DNA of 64,000 bases from Methylopila henanensis (GTDB lineage Bacteria; Pseudomonadota; Alphaproteobacteria; Rhizobiales; Methylopilaceae). The position numbers and the translations under genes were made by a program. The stretch lies in contig NZ_JBHUER010000010.1 of the NCBI RefSeq assembly GCF_042681025.1, positions 310,001 to 374,000 of the forward strand, in the 5' to 3' direction. Under the pieces are notes generated by a model. It was not told the DNA's origin. It ran no database searches and worked only from the letters and a program-made list of their open reading frames with translations. Numbering within the stretch: position 1 is the first letter of the stretch; every line of letters starts with the position of its first letter. Below, one piece after another: positions 43,216 to 50,275 of this stretch.

Positions 43216-46200
43216 TCACGCCGGGCGGATCGCCGCCACCACGTCGCCGGACCGCACGGTGCGGCCGGGCTTCGCCCGGAGCGACACGATCTCGCCGGCG
43301 GCGGGCGCCATGATCTCCATCTCCATCTTCATGGCCTCGACCACGACGATCGGCTGGCCGGCGACGACATGGTCGCCCTCCTCCACCAGCAGCTTCCAGA
43401 CGTTGCCGGTCATATGGCTCGCGGCTGGGACGCAGCCGTCGGGGACCGCGCTCTCGTCCTCCGGCGCGGAGCCCGCGTCGCTGACGAAGCTGTCGAGGCC
43501 CCTCGCCTTCCAATCCGCCCGCTCGGCCTCGAAGGCGGTCTGCCGGCGCGTCTGAAAGGCGGCGATGCCGTCCGCGTTGTCGGCCAGGAACCGCGCATAG
43601 TCGCGGTAGGAGAAGGAGCTGTCCTCGATCCGCACGTCGTAGCGGCCGTGCGGGAACGCGGCGCGCATTTCGCGCAGCTCCTCGCTCTCTACGGGGAAGA
43701 AGCGGACGCGGTCGAAGAAGCGCAGCAGATAGGGGTGGCCGGGCTTGAAGGCCTCGGTCGTGCGCCACGAGTTCCACATCTGGATCGTGCGGCCGAAGAG
43801 CTGGTAGCCGCCCGGTCCCTCCATGCCGTAGACGCAGAGATAGGCGCCGCCAATGCCGACGGCGTTCTCCGGCGTCCAGGTGCGGGCGGGATTGTACTTG
43901 GTCGTCACCAGCCTGTGGCGCGGATCGACCGGCGTCGCGACTGGCGCGCCGAGATAGACGTCGCCGAGGCCCATCACGAGATACTCGGCGTCGAACACGA
44001 TCTTCGCCACGTCCTCGACCGTGTCGAGGCCGTTGATGCGGCGGATGAACTCGATGTTGTCGGGGCACCAGGGCGCGTCGGGGCGGACGAGCTCCTGATA
44101 TTTGCGCATGGCGAGCCGTATCTCGGGATCGTTCCACGACAGCGGCAACCACACCGTGCTGCTCGGCACGGTCACGTCCTCCGGCGCCGGCAGCCCGGCC
44201 TCGATCTCCGCCAGCGCGTCCAGCACCCGCGCCTGCGGGATCACGGCGCTGTCGAAATGCACCTGCATCGAGCGGATGCCCGGCGTCATGTCGATCACGC
44301 CCGGCAGCTTCGCCTGGGCCAGCGCCTCGGCCAGCACGTGCACCCGCATGCGCAGGGCGACGTCGAGGGTCATGTCGCCGTACTCGACGAGGATGTTGTC
44401 GTCGCCCTGGCGGCGGTAGACGACCCGCGCCGGGCCGTCCTCGCGCGCGCCGAGGATCGGGCTTTCGACGTCGCGTGCGCGCTTGACCGCCGGCGCGGCG
44501 AGCCCGTGGGGCGCGAAGCGCACCGTGTCTCCGGGGCGGAGCTGGCCCGCCTTCCACAGCTCGTCGCGCGCGATCGTCACGGGGCACACGAAGCCGCCGA
44601 GGCTCGGCCCGTCCGGCCCGAGGATGATCGGCATGTCGCCGGTGAAGTCGAGCGCGCCGACGGCGTAGGCGTTGTCGTGCAGGTTCGAGGGGTGAAGCCC
44701 GGCCTCGCCGCCGTCGCTCCGGGCCCAGCGCGGCTGCGGGCCGATCAGCCGCACGCCAGTGCGGGCGCTGTTGAAGTGCACCTCGTAAGGCGCGTTGAAC
44801 AGGTCGACGATGTCGGCGTCGTCGAAGAAGTCCGGCGCGCCGTGCGGGCCGGAGCGTACGCCGATGGTCCACTCCCTCATCATGACCGGGCGCTCGTCGG
44901 CGCGCGCCGCGCGCGGCTCGGAAATCGCCGCGGCGCCGTCGACCTTGAGGATGTCGCCCGCCCGGAGCGCGCCGGTGGCGTGGCCGCCGAAGCCGCCGAG
45001 CATGAAGGTCGCCTTCGAGCCGAAAGCCTCCGCCGCCTCGATCCCGCCGCGGACGGCGAGATAGGTGCGCTGCCCCGCCCCCTCGATCGCGCCGAGCGCG
45101 AGCGTCGCGCCGGCGGGAACCTCGACCGGCTCGAAGTAAGGAATCGGCGCCCCGTCGAGCGTCGCCCGCATCGCCGCGCCCGTGAGCGCGATCGTCGCCG
45201 CGCAGTGGAACTTCAGCGTCGGCCCGGTCGCGGTGCATTCGAGCGCGGGCGCGCCCTCGGCGTTGCCGGCGATGCGGTTCGCGAGCCGGAACGAGCGCTC
45301 GTCCATCGGGCCTGAGGGCGGCACGCCCACATGCCAGAGGCCGAGCCGGCCCGGCCAGTCCTGCACGCTGGTCTGCGCGCCGGGGCTCACCACCTCGATC
45401 GCGCGCGGGGCGAAGGCGAAGGACTTGAGCGCGCCGGTGGAGACGTCGCCGGCGGCGAAGGCGTCCCACCCGGCGATCGCGCGGACATAGTCGAGATTGG
45501 TCTCGATGCCGAGCAGCGTGGTCTCGGCCAGCGCATCCTTCAGCTTCGCGAGCGCGTCGGCGCGGGTCTCGCCATGGACAATCACCTTGGCGAGCATCGG
45601 GTCGTACCAGGGCGTGACCTCCGCGCCGGTCTCGATCCAGCCGTCGACGCGGGCGGAGGCCGGGAACAGCGCCTTGGTGATCCTGCCGGTCGAGGGCCGG
45701 AAATCCGCCTGCGGGACCTCGGCGTAGATCCGCGCCTCCATGGCGGCGCCGACGGCGACGAGGCTCGCCTGCGAAGGCAGCGTGAAGTCGCCCGCGGCCT
45801 GCGCGACCATCCACTCCACGAGATCGACGCCGAAGACCGCCTCGGTGACGGGATGCTCCACCTGCAGGCGGGTGTTGACCTCGAGGAACGACACGTCGCC
45901 GCGGCCGACGTCGTAGATGAACTCGACCGTGCCGGCGGATTCGTAGGCCACCTCGCGGCCAAGCGCCACGGCGGCGTCGCGCAGCCGGGCGCGCACGGCG
46001 TCGGGCAGGTTCGGCGCCGGAGTCTCCTCGATGACCTTCTGGTTCCGCCGCTGCAGCGAGCAGTCGCGCTCGCCGAGCGCCACCACGCCGCCCTTGCCGT
46101 CGCCGAAGATCTGCACCTCCACATGGCGCGCGACCGCGACGAAGCGCTCGAGATAGACGCGGGCGTCGCCGAAGCTCGCCCCCGCCATGCGCTGCACGGC

Positions 46201-46743
46201 GGCGAAGCGCTCGCGCAGCTCGCCCGCGTCGCGGCAGAGCTGCATGCCGATGCCGCCGCCGCCCGCGGTCGACTTCAGCATCACGGGGAAACCCACGCTC
46301 TCCGCCGCGGCCACAGCCTCGTCGGCGGTCGCGAGCAGGTCGGAGCCCGCGAGCAGCGGCACGCCCGCCGCGCGGGCGATCTCGCGCGCGGTGTGCTTCA
46401 GCCCGAACCCGCGCAGATGCTCCGGCCGCGGGCCGATGAAGCGGACGCCGTTCTCCGCGAGCCGCTCCGCGAAGCCGGCGTTCTCCGACAGGAAGCCGTA
46501 GCCGGGATGGACCGCCTCGGCGCCGGTCGCGCGGCAGGCCGCGACGATGGCCTCGACGTTGAGATAGCTGTCCTTGGCGGCGTCGCCGCCGACGCAGACC
46601 GCCTCGTCGGCGTCGAGCACGGGCCGGGTGAAGCGGTCGGCCTCGGAATGGACCGCGACCGAGGCGACGCCGAGCTTCCGCAGCGTGCGGACGATGCGGC
46701 CCGCGATCTCGCCGCGGTTCGCGATCAGAACCTTCTTGAACAT
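43216..46743 (-). CDS. Biotin-dependent urea/guanidine carboxylase
   Basis: A 1175-residue multidomain enzyme. The biotin carboxylase part (about 1-450) has KVLIANRGEIAGRIVRTL, AVHSEADRFTRPV, KSTAGGGGIGMQLC and FLEVNTRLQVEHPVTE. A KipA-like domain follows (SVQDWPGRLGLWHVGVPPSGPMD), then a KipI-like domain (GDDNILVEYGDMTLDVALRMR). The core segment YNPARTWTPENAVGIGGAYL precedes the C-terminal biotin carrier with VVVEAMKMEMEIMAPA. This architecture is that of urea carboxylase. Members in operons with two DUF1989 proteins and a guanidine riboswitch have been shown to carboxylate guanidine. That context is present here, so guanidine is the preferred substrate by inference. Confidence 0.92.
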   Translation of the reverse strand: MFKKVLIANRGEIAGRIVRTLRKLGVASVAVHSEADRFTRPVLDADEAVCVGGDAAKDSYLNVEAIVAACRATGAEAVHPGYGFLSENAGFAERLAENGVRFIGPRPEHLRGFGLKHTAREIARAAGVPLLAGSDLLATADEAVAAAESVGFPVMLKSTAGGGGIGMQLCRDAGELRERFAAVQRMAGASFGDARVYLERFVAVARHVEVQIFGDGKGGVVALGERDCSLQRRNQKVIEETPAPNLPDAVRARLRDAAVALGREVAYESAGTVEFIYDVGRGDVSFLEVNTRLQVEHPVTEAVFGVDLVEWMVAQAAGDFTLPSQASLVAVGAAMEARIYAEVPQADFRPSTGRITKALFPASARVDGWIETGAEVTPWYDPMLAKVIVHGETRADALAKLKDALAETTLLGIETNLDYVRAIAGWDAFAAGDVSTGALKSFAFAPRAIEVVSPGAQTSVQDWPGRLGLWHVGVPPSGPMDERSFRLANRIAGNAEGAPALECTATGPTLKFHCAATIALTGAAMRATLDGAPIPYFEPVEVPAGATLALGAIEGAGQRTYLAVRGGIEAAEAFGSKATFMLGGFGGHATGALRAGDILKVDGAAAISEPRAARADERPVMMREWTIGVRSGPHGAPDFFDDADIVDLFNAPYEVHFNSARTGVRLIGPQPRWARSDGGEAGLHPSNLHDNAYAVGALDFTGDMPIILGPDGPSLGGFVCPVTIARDELWKAGQLRPGDTVRFAPHGLAAPAVKRARDVESPILGAREDGPARVVYRRQGDDNILVEYGDMTLDVALRMRVHVLAEALAQAKLPGVIDMTPGIRSMQVHFDSAVIPQARVLDALAEIEAGLPAPEDVTVPSSTVWLPLSWNDPEIRLAMRKYQELVRPDAPWCPDNIEFIRRINGLDTVEDVAKIVFDAEYLVMGLGDVYLGAPVATPVDPRHRLVTTKYNPARTWTPENAVGIGGAYLCVYGMEGPGGYQLFGRTIQMWNSWRTTEAFKPGHPYLLRFFDRVRFFPVESEELREMRAAFPHGRYDVRIEDSSFSYRDYARFLADNADGIAAFQTRRQTAFEAERADWKARGLDSFVSDAGSAPEDESAVPDGCVPAASHMTGNVWKLLVEEGDHVVAGQPIVVVEAMKMEMEIMAPAAGEIVSLRAKPGRTVRSGDVVAAIRPA

Positions 46744-46779
46744 GGCCGTCCATAAGGCTGCGGCCGGCGGAGCCCGGCG

Positions 46780-46866
46780 CCGTCATGCCCTGCGGGCATC
46801 CACGACTTGGGGCGTCGAGCGCGGCGTGAAGAAGTCGTGGACGCCCGGCTTCGCCGGGCATGACGG
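46780..46866. repeat. Intergenic palindromic (REP-like) element, copy 4
   Basis: Outer arms CCGTCATGCCC / GGGCATGACGG and an inner pair TCCACGACTT / AAGTCGTGGA are perfect. It lies inside the operon between the carboxylase gene and the second DUF1989 gene and could form a stable mRNA hairpin there. Confidence 0.7.
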
Positions 46867-46880
46867 TTCAGCGGCGCCGC

Positions 46881-47564
46881 TCAGGCGTTCGACGGGTCGA
46901 AGATCAGCACCCTGACCGGCGACGGGTCGAAGCCGTTGCAGGGGTTGTTGATCTGCGGGCAGTTCGAGATCACGCAGAGCAGGTCGACGGCCGCCAGCAC
47001 GTCGACGTAGTCGCCGGGCGACGACACGCCGTCGACGATCGCGAGCGCGCCGGAGGGCTCGATCGGCACGTTCATGAAGAAGTTGATGTTGGGCACGATG
47101 TCCCGCTTCGTCATGCCGTGCTTCGCCACCTCGATCACGAAGTTCTCGCGGCAGGCGTGCATGTGCCTCGTGTGGTGGCCGAAGCGCACGGTGTTCGCCT
47201 CGCAGGAGCAGGCGCCGGCCGAAGTGTCGTGCCGGCCGCAGCTGTCGGCGATCACGGTCCCCATCAGCCGGCCCTCGTTCGAGATCAGCCGCGTGCCGGT
47301 GGAGACGTAGGGCGCGCCCTGCGCCAGGATCGTGTCCTGCGCGCTGTAGCGCTCGGAATGGTCGTGCGCGGCGTAGAACAGGGTGTCGACCGCCTGGCAG
47401 CCTTCGAGGTCGACGATGCGCAGGATCTGGCCCTTCTCGACGATCCCGGACCAGGGCCGGTTCGCCGGGATGGTGAAGTCGTAGATCGCGTCCTTCGGAT
47501 CGAGCGCCGCGGGGCTCGCGAAGAACGAGGAGGCGGGCCGCTCGGCGGCGTGGAGGTCGGTCAT
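46881..47564 (-). CDS. Urea carboxylase-associated protein 2 (DUF1989), probable carboxyguanidine deiminase subunit
   Basis: A 227-residue DUF1989 protein: EKGQILRIVDLEGCQAVDTLFYAA, SNEGRLMGTVIADSCGRHDTSAGACSCEANTVRFG (metal-site Cys/His), HACRENFVIEVAKHGM and VISNCPQINNPCNGFDPSPVRVLIF. In guanidine-degrading bacteria the two DUF1989 proteins form CgdAB, which deiminates carboxyguanidine to allophanate. That role here is inferred from the riboswitch and operon context. Twelve bases follow the upstream paralogue. Confidence 0.88.
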   Translation of the reverse strand: MTDLHAAERPASSFFASPAALDPKDAIYDFTIPANRPWSGIVEKGQILRIVDLEGCQAVDTLFYAAHDHSERYSAQDTILAQGAPYVSTGTRLISNEGRLMGTVIADSCGRHDTSAGACSCEANTVRFGHHTRHMHACRENFVIEVAKHGMTKRDIVPNINFFMNVPIEPSGALAIVDGVSSPGDYVDVLAAVDLLCVISNCPQINNPCNGFDPSPVRVLIFDPSNA

Positions 47565-47576
47565 CGGCTCTCTCCC

Positions 47577-48401
47577 TCAGACGGCGCGCAGATAGCGGGC
47601 GTTGTTCTCGAAGCCGCGGACCGCCTCGGCGGTCGCGGTGCGGCAGATGTCGTCGGCCTCGGGCGGGGCTGAGCGATGGACGATCAGCTCCACCTCGCCT
47701 GGGTCGAACACCCGGTCGGGCGCCAGCGGATGCGGACAGTTCGAGACCGCGACCAGCAGGTCCATCTCGGCGCGCAGGTCGACGAAGTCGCCGGGCTGCA
47801 CCACGCCGTCGCGGAACGCGAAGCGCCCGTCCGCGCCGTGGCGCACCGGCGCGAACAGCGTCAGCAGCGGCGCGAGATCGCGGGCCCCGAGCCCGAACTT
47901 GGAGGCCGCGAGGACCATGTTCTCGCGGGTGGAGCGCAGCGCGGCGTCGCCGTATTTGGCGAGGTTCGAGCCCGGCGTCGAACCGCCGACGACGGTGTCG
48001 TGCGCGCCGCAGGTGTCCTCGACGATCGACAGCATCACCCGGCCCATGTCCGAGAACAGCACCCGGCCCTTCCGGAGGTCGGAGGTCCACTGCACCTTGA
48101 TGGTGTCGGCGCTGTTGTAGCGTTCGGAGGTGTCGGCCGCGTTCCAGAAGAACAGCGATACGCCGGACGCGCCGGAGGCGTTCAGCACCCTGAGCGCCTC
48201 GCCGCGGGCGATCCGGCCGGTCCAGTACCAGCCGCCGGGCAGCGTCTCGCGCTCGCGCACCGCGGCGGGGTCGATCGGCGCGCCGTCGCGGGCCGTGGCC
48301 GGAGGAAGCGTCTTCGGCGCGTCGCCGGCGGCCTTCAGCCGCGCGTACTGCGCGCTGCGCTCGGCGATGATCTTGGCTTTCAGGGGATCGGTCGACGTCA
48401 T
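47577..48401 (-). CDS. Urea carboxylase-associated protein 1 (DUF1989), probable carboxyguanidine deiminase subunit
   Basis: A 274-residue DUF1989 protein, longer at the N-terminus than its partner. Motifs are GGWYWTGRIARGEALRVLNASGASGVSLFFWNAADTSERYN, MLSIVEDTCGAHDTVVGGSTPGSN, RSTRENMVLAASKFGLGARDL and VSNCPHPLAPDRVFDPGEVELIV. First gene after the guanidine-I riboswitch; ATG at 48401 follows CGAGG. Together with the next gene it probably forms the carboxyguanidine deiminase heterodimer. Confidence 0.88.
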   Translation of the reverse strand: MTSTDPLKAKIIAERSAQYARLKAAGDAPKTLPPATARDGAPIDPAAVRERETLPGGWYWTGRIARGEALRVLNASGASGVSLFFWNAADTSERYNSADTIKVQWTSDLRKGRVLFSDMGRVMLSIVEDTCGAHDTVVGGSTPGSNLAKYGDAALRSTRENMVLAASKFGLGARDLAPLLTLFAPVRHGADGRFAFRDGVVQPGDFVDLRAEMDLLVAVSNCPHPLAPDRVFDPGEVELIVHRSAPPEADDICRTATAEAVRGFENNARYLRAV

Positions 48402-48474
48402 GATGAGCCTCGTTCCAAGAACTTCAAGGAAGCCTGGAACGGGCGAAGACCAGCGTCGCCAGTTCCTGGCTGCT

Positions 48475-48582
48475 GAGGTCTCCCGGGATTTTCGCCCGCC
48501 GTGTCCGGTCCGGATGTCTCCCGGTCCGGCGGCGGCTCTCGGACCAGCCGCCGCTTCACGCGACGCGGAACCCTAGCCGCCA
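48475..48582 (-). promoter_or_regulatory. Guanidine-I (ykkC) riboswitch
   Basis: Read on the minus strand, the leader of the DUF1989 operon has all conserved blocks of the ykkC/guanidine-I class in order: CUAGGGUUCCG (48576-48566), CUGGUCCGAGAG (48547-48536), ACACGGCG and AAAAUCCCGGGAGA (48504-48479). GC-rich P1, P2 and P3 stems can form between them. Downstream, CGTTCCA / TGGAACG arms (48431-48411 region) end beside the CGAGG ribosome site of the first gene, which suggests translational control. A TATATT at 48636-48631 is a possible -10. Guanidine binding turns these switches on. Confidence 0.92.
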
Positions 48583-48655
48583 ACTCATGCGCAAACCTAT
48601 AGCCGCGCCCCCGACATCACGACAGCGCGAAATATAGACAGTCGCCGCCGCAAGA

Positions 48656-48868
48656 TTAGGCGCGCGCCTGCGGCGTCTGGCGGCGGGGGGCGCGCGGATC
48701 GAAAGGCACGACGTTCGACCGCGCCTGCGCGGCCCGCGCGGCGCGCTTCAGCAGCTCCAGCCCGCCCATCGGCCGATCCGTCTCGGCCACGGACGGCGCC
48801 TCGCGCTCCAGCAGGTCGTCGATCCGGCCGCAGGCGTAGGCCGAGCGGAGTTCGCTGCGCAGGCTCAT
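48656..48868 (-). CDS. Small hypothetical protein of the ECF sigma operon
   Basis: A 70-residue polar, Arg-rich protein (MSLRSELRSAYACGRIDDLLE...) with no family I recognise. Its ATG overlaps the anti-sigma stop by four bases, so it is translated from the same transcript. The C-terminus is low complexity (VPFDPRAPRRQTPQARA). Real translation is supported by the overlap, function is unknown. Confidence 0.6.
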   Translation of the reverse strand: MSLRSELRSAYACGRIDDLLEREAPSVAETDRPMGGLELLKRAARAAQARSNVVPFDPRAPRRQTPQARA

Positions 48869-49674
48869 CGGGCGGCCTCCGTGCGCGCGGCGCGGCCGAT
48901 CCGACCGGCGAAGCGGTCGGCCCGGGCCAGCAGCTTCTCCTCGTCCGCCTGGGCGACGAGGGTGTAGGCGACGTCCGCCACCTGCCAGTAGGCGGCGACG
49001 ACGTCCTCGTCGATCCGCCGGACGACCGCCGCCTCCATGCCGAACGCCCCGGGGCGCACCGCATAGAACGACAGCAGGCCGAGGTCCGGGGTCTCCATCG
49101 CCATCTGGACGCTCGGCCCGTACTTGGACGGGAACACCTGGACGTCCGTCACCTTCCAGTCCTTGGGCAGCTTGGGAAGCACGATCGCGGTGGCGGCGCG
49201 GATCTCGGTGCGGTCGTAGTCCGGCGTCTCGACCTGAGACTCCATCTCCCCGCGCAGCAGCGCCGTCCGATGGGCCATGACGGCGTCGACCACATAGGCG
49301 GGCGGCTGGGGCGACGCGAACACCGCCCCGACCAGCAGCGGTCCGACGGAGGCGTTCGCGATCCAGCCGGCGCCGACGAGCAGCATGACCACCGCCGCGC
49401 GCCGCAGGTTCACGAACAGGCGCTGCCGCGAGCGCGCGCCCTCGAGCCGCCGCGCGAGCTTCAGGGTCTGCGCGCGCCTATCCGCCGGGGCCTGCGGTTC
49501 GCCGAAGGCGCAGCGCAGTTCGTCGCGCAGGCGCATGTCGGCCATCACCCGGCTCGCCAGCGGCGGGTGAGCGGCGAGATAGGCCTCGATCTCGATGCGG
49601 CGGCGCAGGTCGACCTGACCGTCCACATAGGCGTCGAGCTCGCCCTCCAGAATGGGATCAGGCGTCGATGCCAT
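48865..49674 (-). CDS. Membrane anti-sigma factor
   Basis: A 269-residue protein with the cytoplasmic zf-HC2-like N-terminal domain (ELDAYVDGQVDLRRRIEIEAYLAAHPPLAS). A single membrane helix at about residues 90-110 (AAVVMLLVGAGWIANASVGPLLV) leads to a periplasmic domain of about 150 residues. Overlap with the upstream ECF sigma gene (17 bases) marks it as the cognate anti-sigma. Signal sensed is unknown. The zinc His/Cys triad of classical ZAS domains is not evident. Confidence 0.85.
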   Translation of the reverse strand: MASTPDPILEGELDAYVDGQVDLRRRIEIEAYLAAHPPLASRVMADMRLRDELRCAFGEPQAPADRRAQTLKLARRLEGARSRQRLFVNLRRAAVVMLLVGAGWIANASVGPLLVGAVFASPQPPAYVVDAVMAHRTALLRGEMESQVETPDYDRTEIRAATAIVLPKLPKDWKVTDVQVFPSKYGPSVQMAMETPDLGLLSFYAVRPGAFGMEAAVVRRIDEDVVAAYWQVADVAYTLVAQADEEKLLARADRFAGRIGRAARTEAAR

Positions 49675-50203
49675 CGGTTCCTCTCACGATGCGAAGATGC
49701 TGGGGTCGTTTTTCCGGCTCCGCCGCCTCGATCCGCCGCAGCGCCTCGCGGGCGCGGGCGAGCCGCGACATCAGCGTGCCGACCGGCGCGCCGAGCACGT
49801 TCGCGGCGTCGGCGTAGGACAGGCCCTCGACGGCGACGAGATGGAGCGCGGCACGCTGCTCTTCCGGCAGGCTGGCGAACTGCTCGCGGATCTGCGCGAG
49901 CCGGACGACGTGGTCCTGCGCGGGCGCGTGGTGGTCGTCGGACGTCTCGCCCGCGCGGGCGATGCGCAGCAGCTCGGCCCGGCGGCTGCGCACGCCGTCG
50001 ATGAAGACCGCGTGCAGGATCGCGAGCAGCCAGGGCCGCAGCTCCCGCTCGTCGTCGTAGCTCGCCCGCTTAGCGTAGGCGCGGACCAGCGCGTCCTGCA
50101 CCAGGTCCTCGGCGTCGGCGGGGTCGCGCGTCAGCGTGAGCGCGTAGCGGCGCATGGCCGGCAACTGCGCGATCACGTCGAAGCGGGAAGAGCTGCTCGT
50201 CAT
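49658..50203 (-). CDS. ECF RNA polymerase sigma factor
   Basis: A 181-residue ECF sigma factor. Region 2 (MRRYALTLTRDPADAEDLVQDALVRAY... ELRPWLLAILHAVFIDGVRSRR) and region 4 (LPEEQRAALHLVAVEGLSYADAANVLGAPVGTLMSRLARAREAL) are both complete. First gene of a sigma/anti-sigma/70-aa operon. Subgroup is not certain; it resembles rhizobial ECF26-like factors. Lies 72 bases from the bacteriophytochrome gene, same strand. Confidence 0.92.
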   Translation of the reverse strand: MTSSSSRFDVIAQLPAMRRYALTLTRDPADAEDLVQDALVRAYAKRASYDDERELRPWLLAILHAVFIDGVRSRRAELLRIARAGETSDDHHAPAQDHVVRLAQIREQFASLPEEQRAALHLVAVEGLSYADAANVLGAPVGTLMSRLARAREALRRIEAAEPEKRPQHLRIVRGTDGIDA

Positions 50204-50275
50204 GACAGGCTTACGGAGCCGCGGAGCTGTTTCATCCGCAGCATCGCGTATTTTTTTGCGCGCCGCCGCCCGTCG

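Noticed and set aside
45331..46755. 474-aa plus-strand frame opposite the carboxylase
   Set aside because: Shadow of the biotin carboxylase domain; no ribosome site or domain.
50204..50275. GAAAC ... CGTA as an ECF promoter upstream of the ECF sigma gene
   Set aside because: Spacing is only 13 bases, shorter than usual for ECF promoters, and would leave no leader; not reported as a site.
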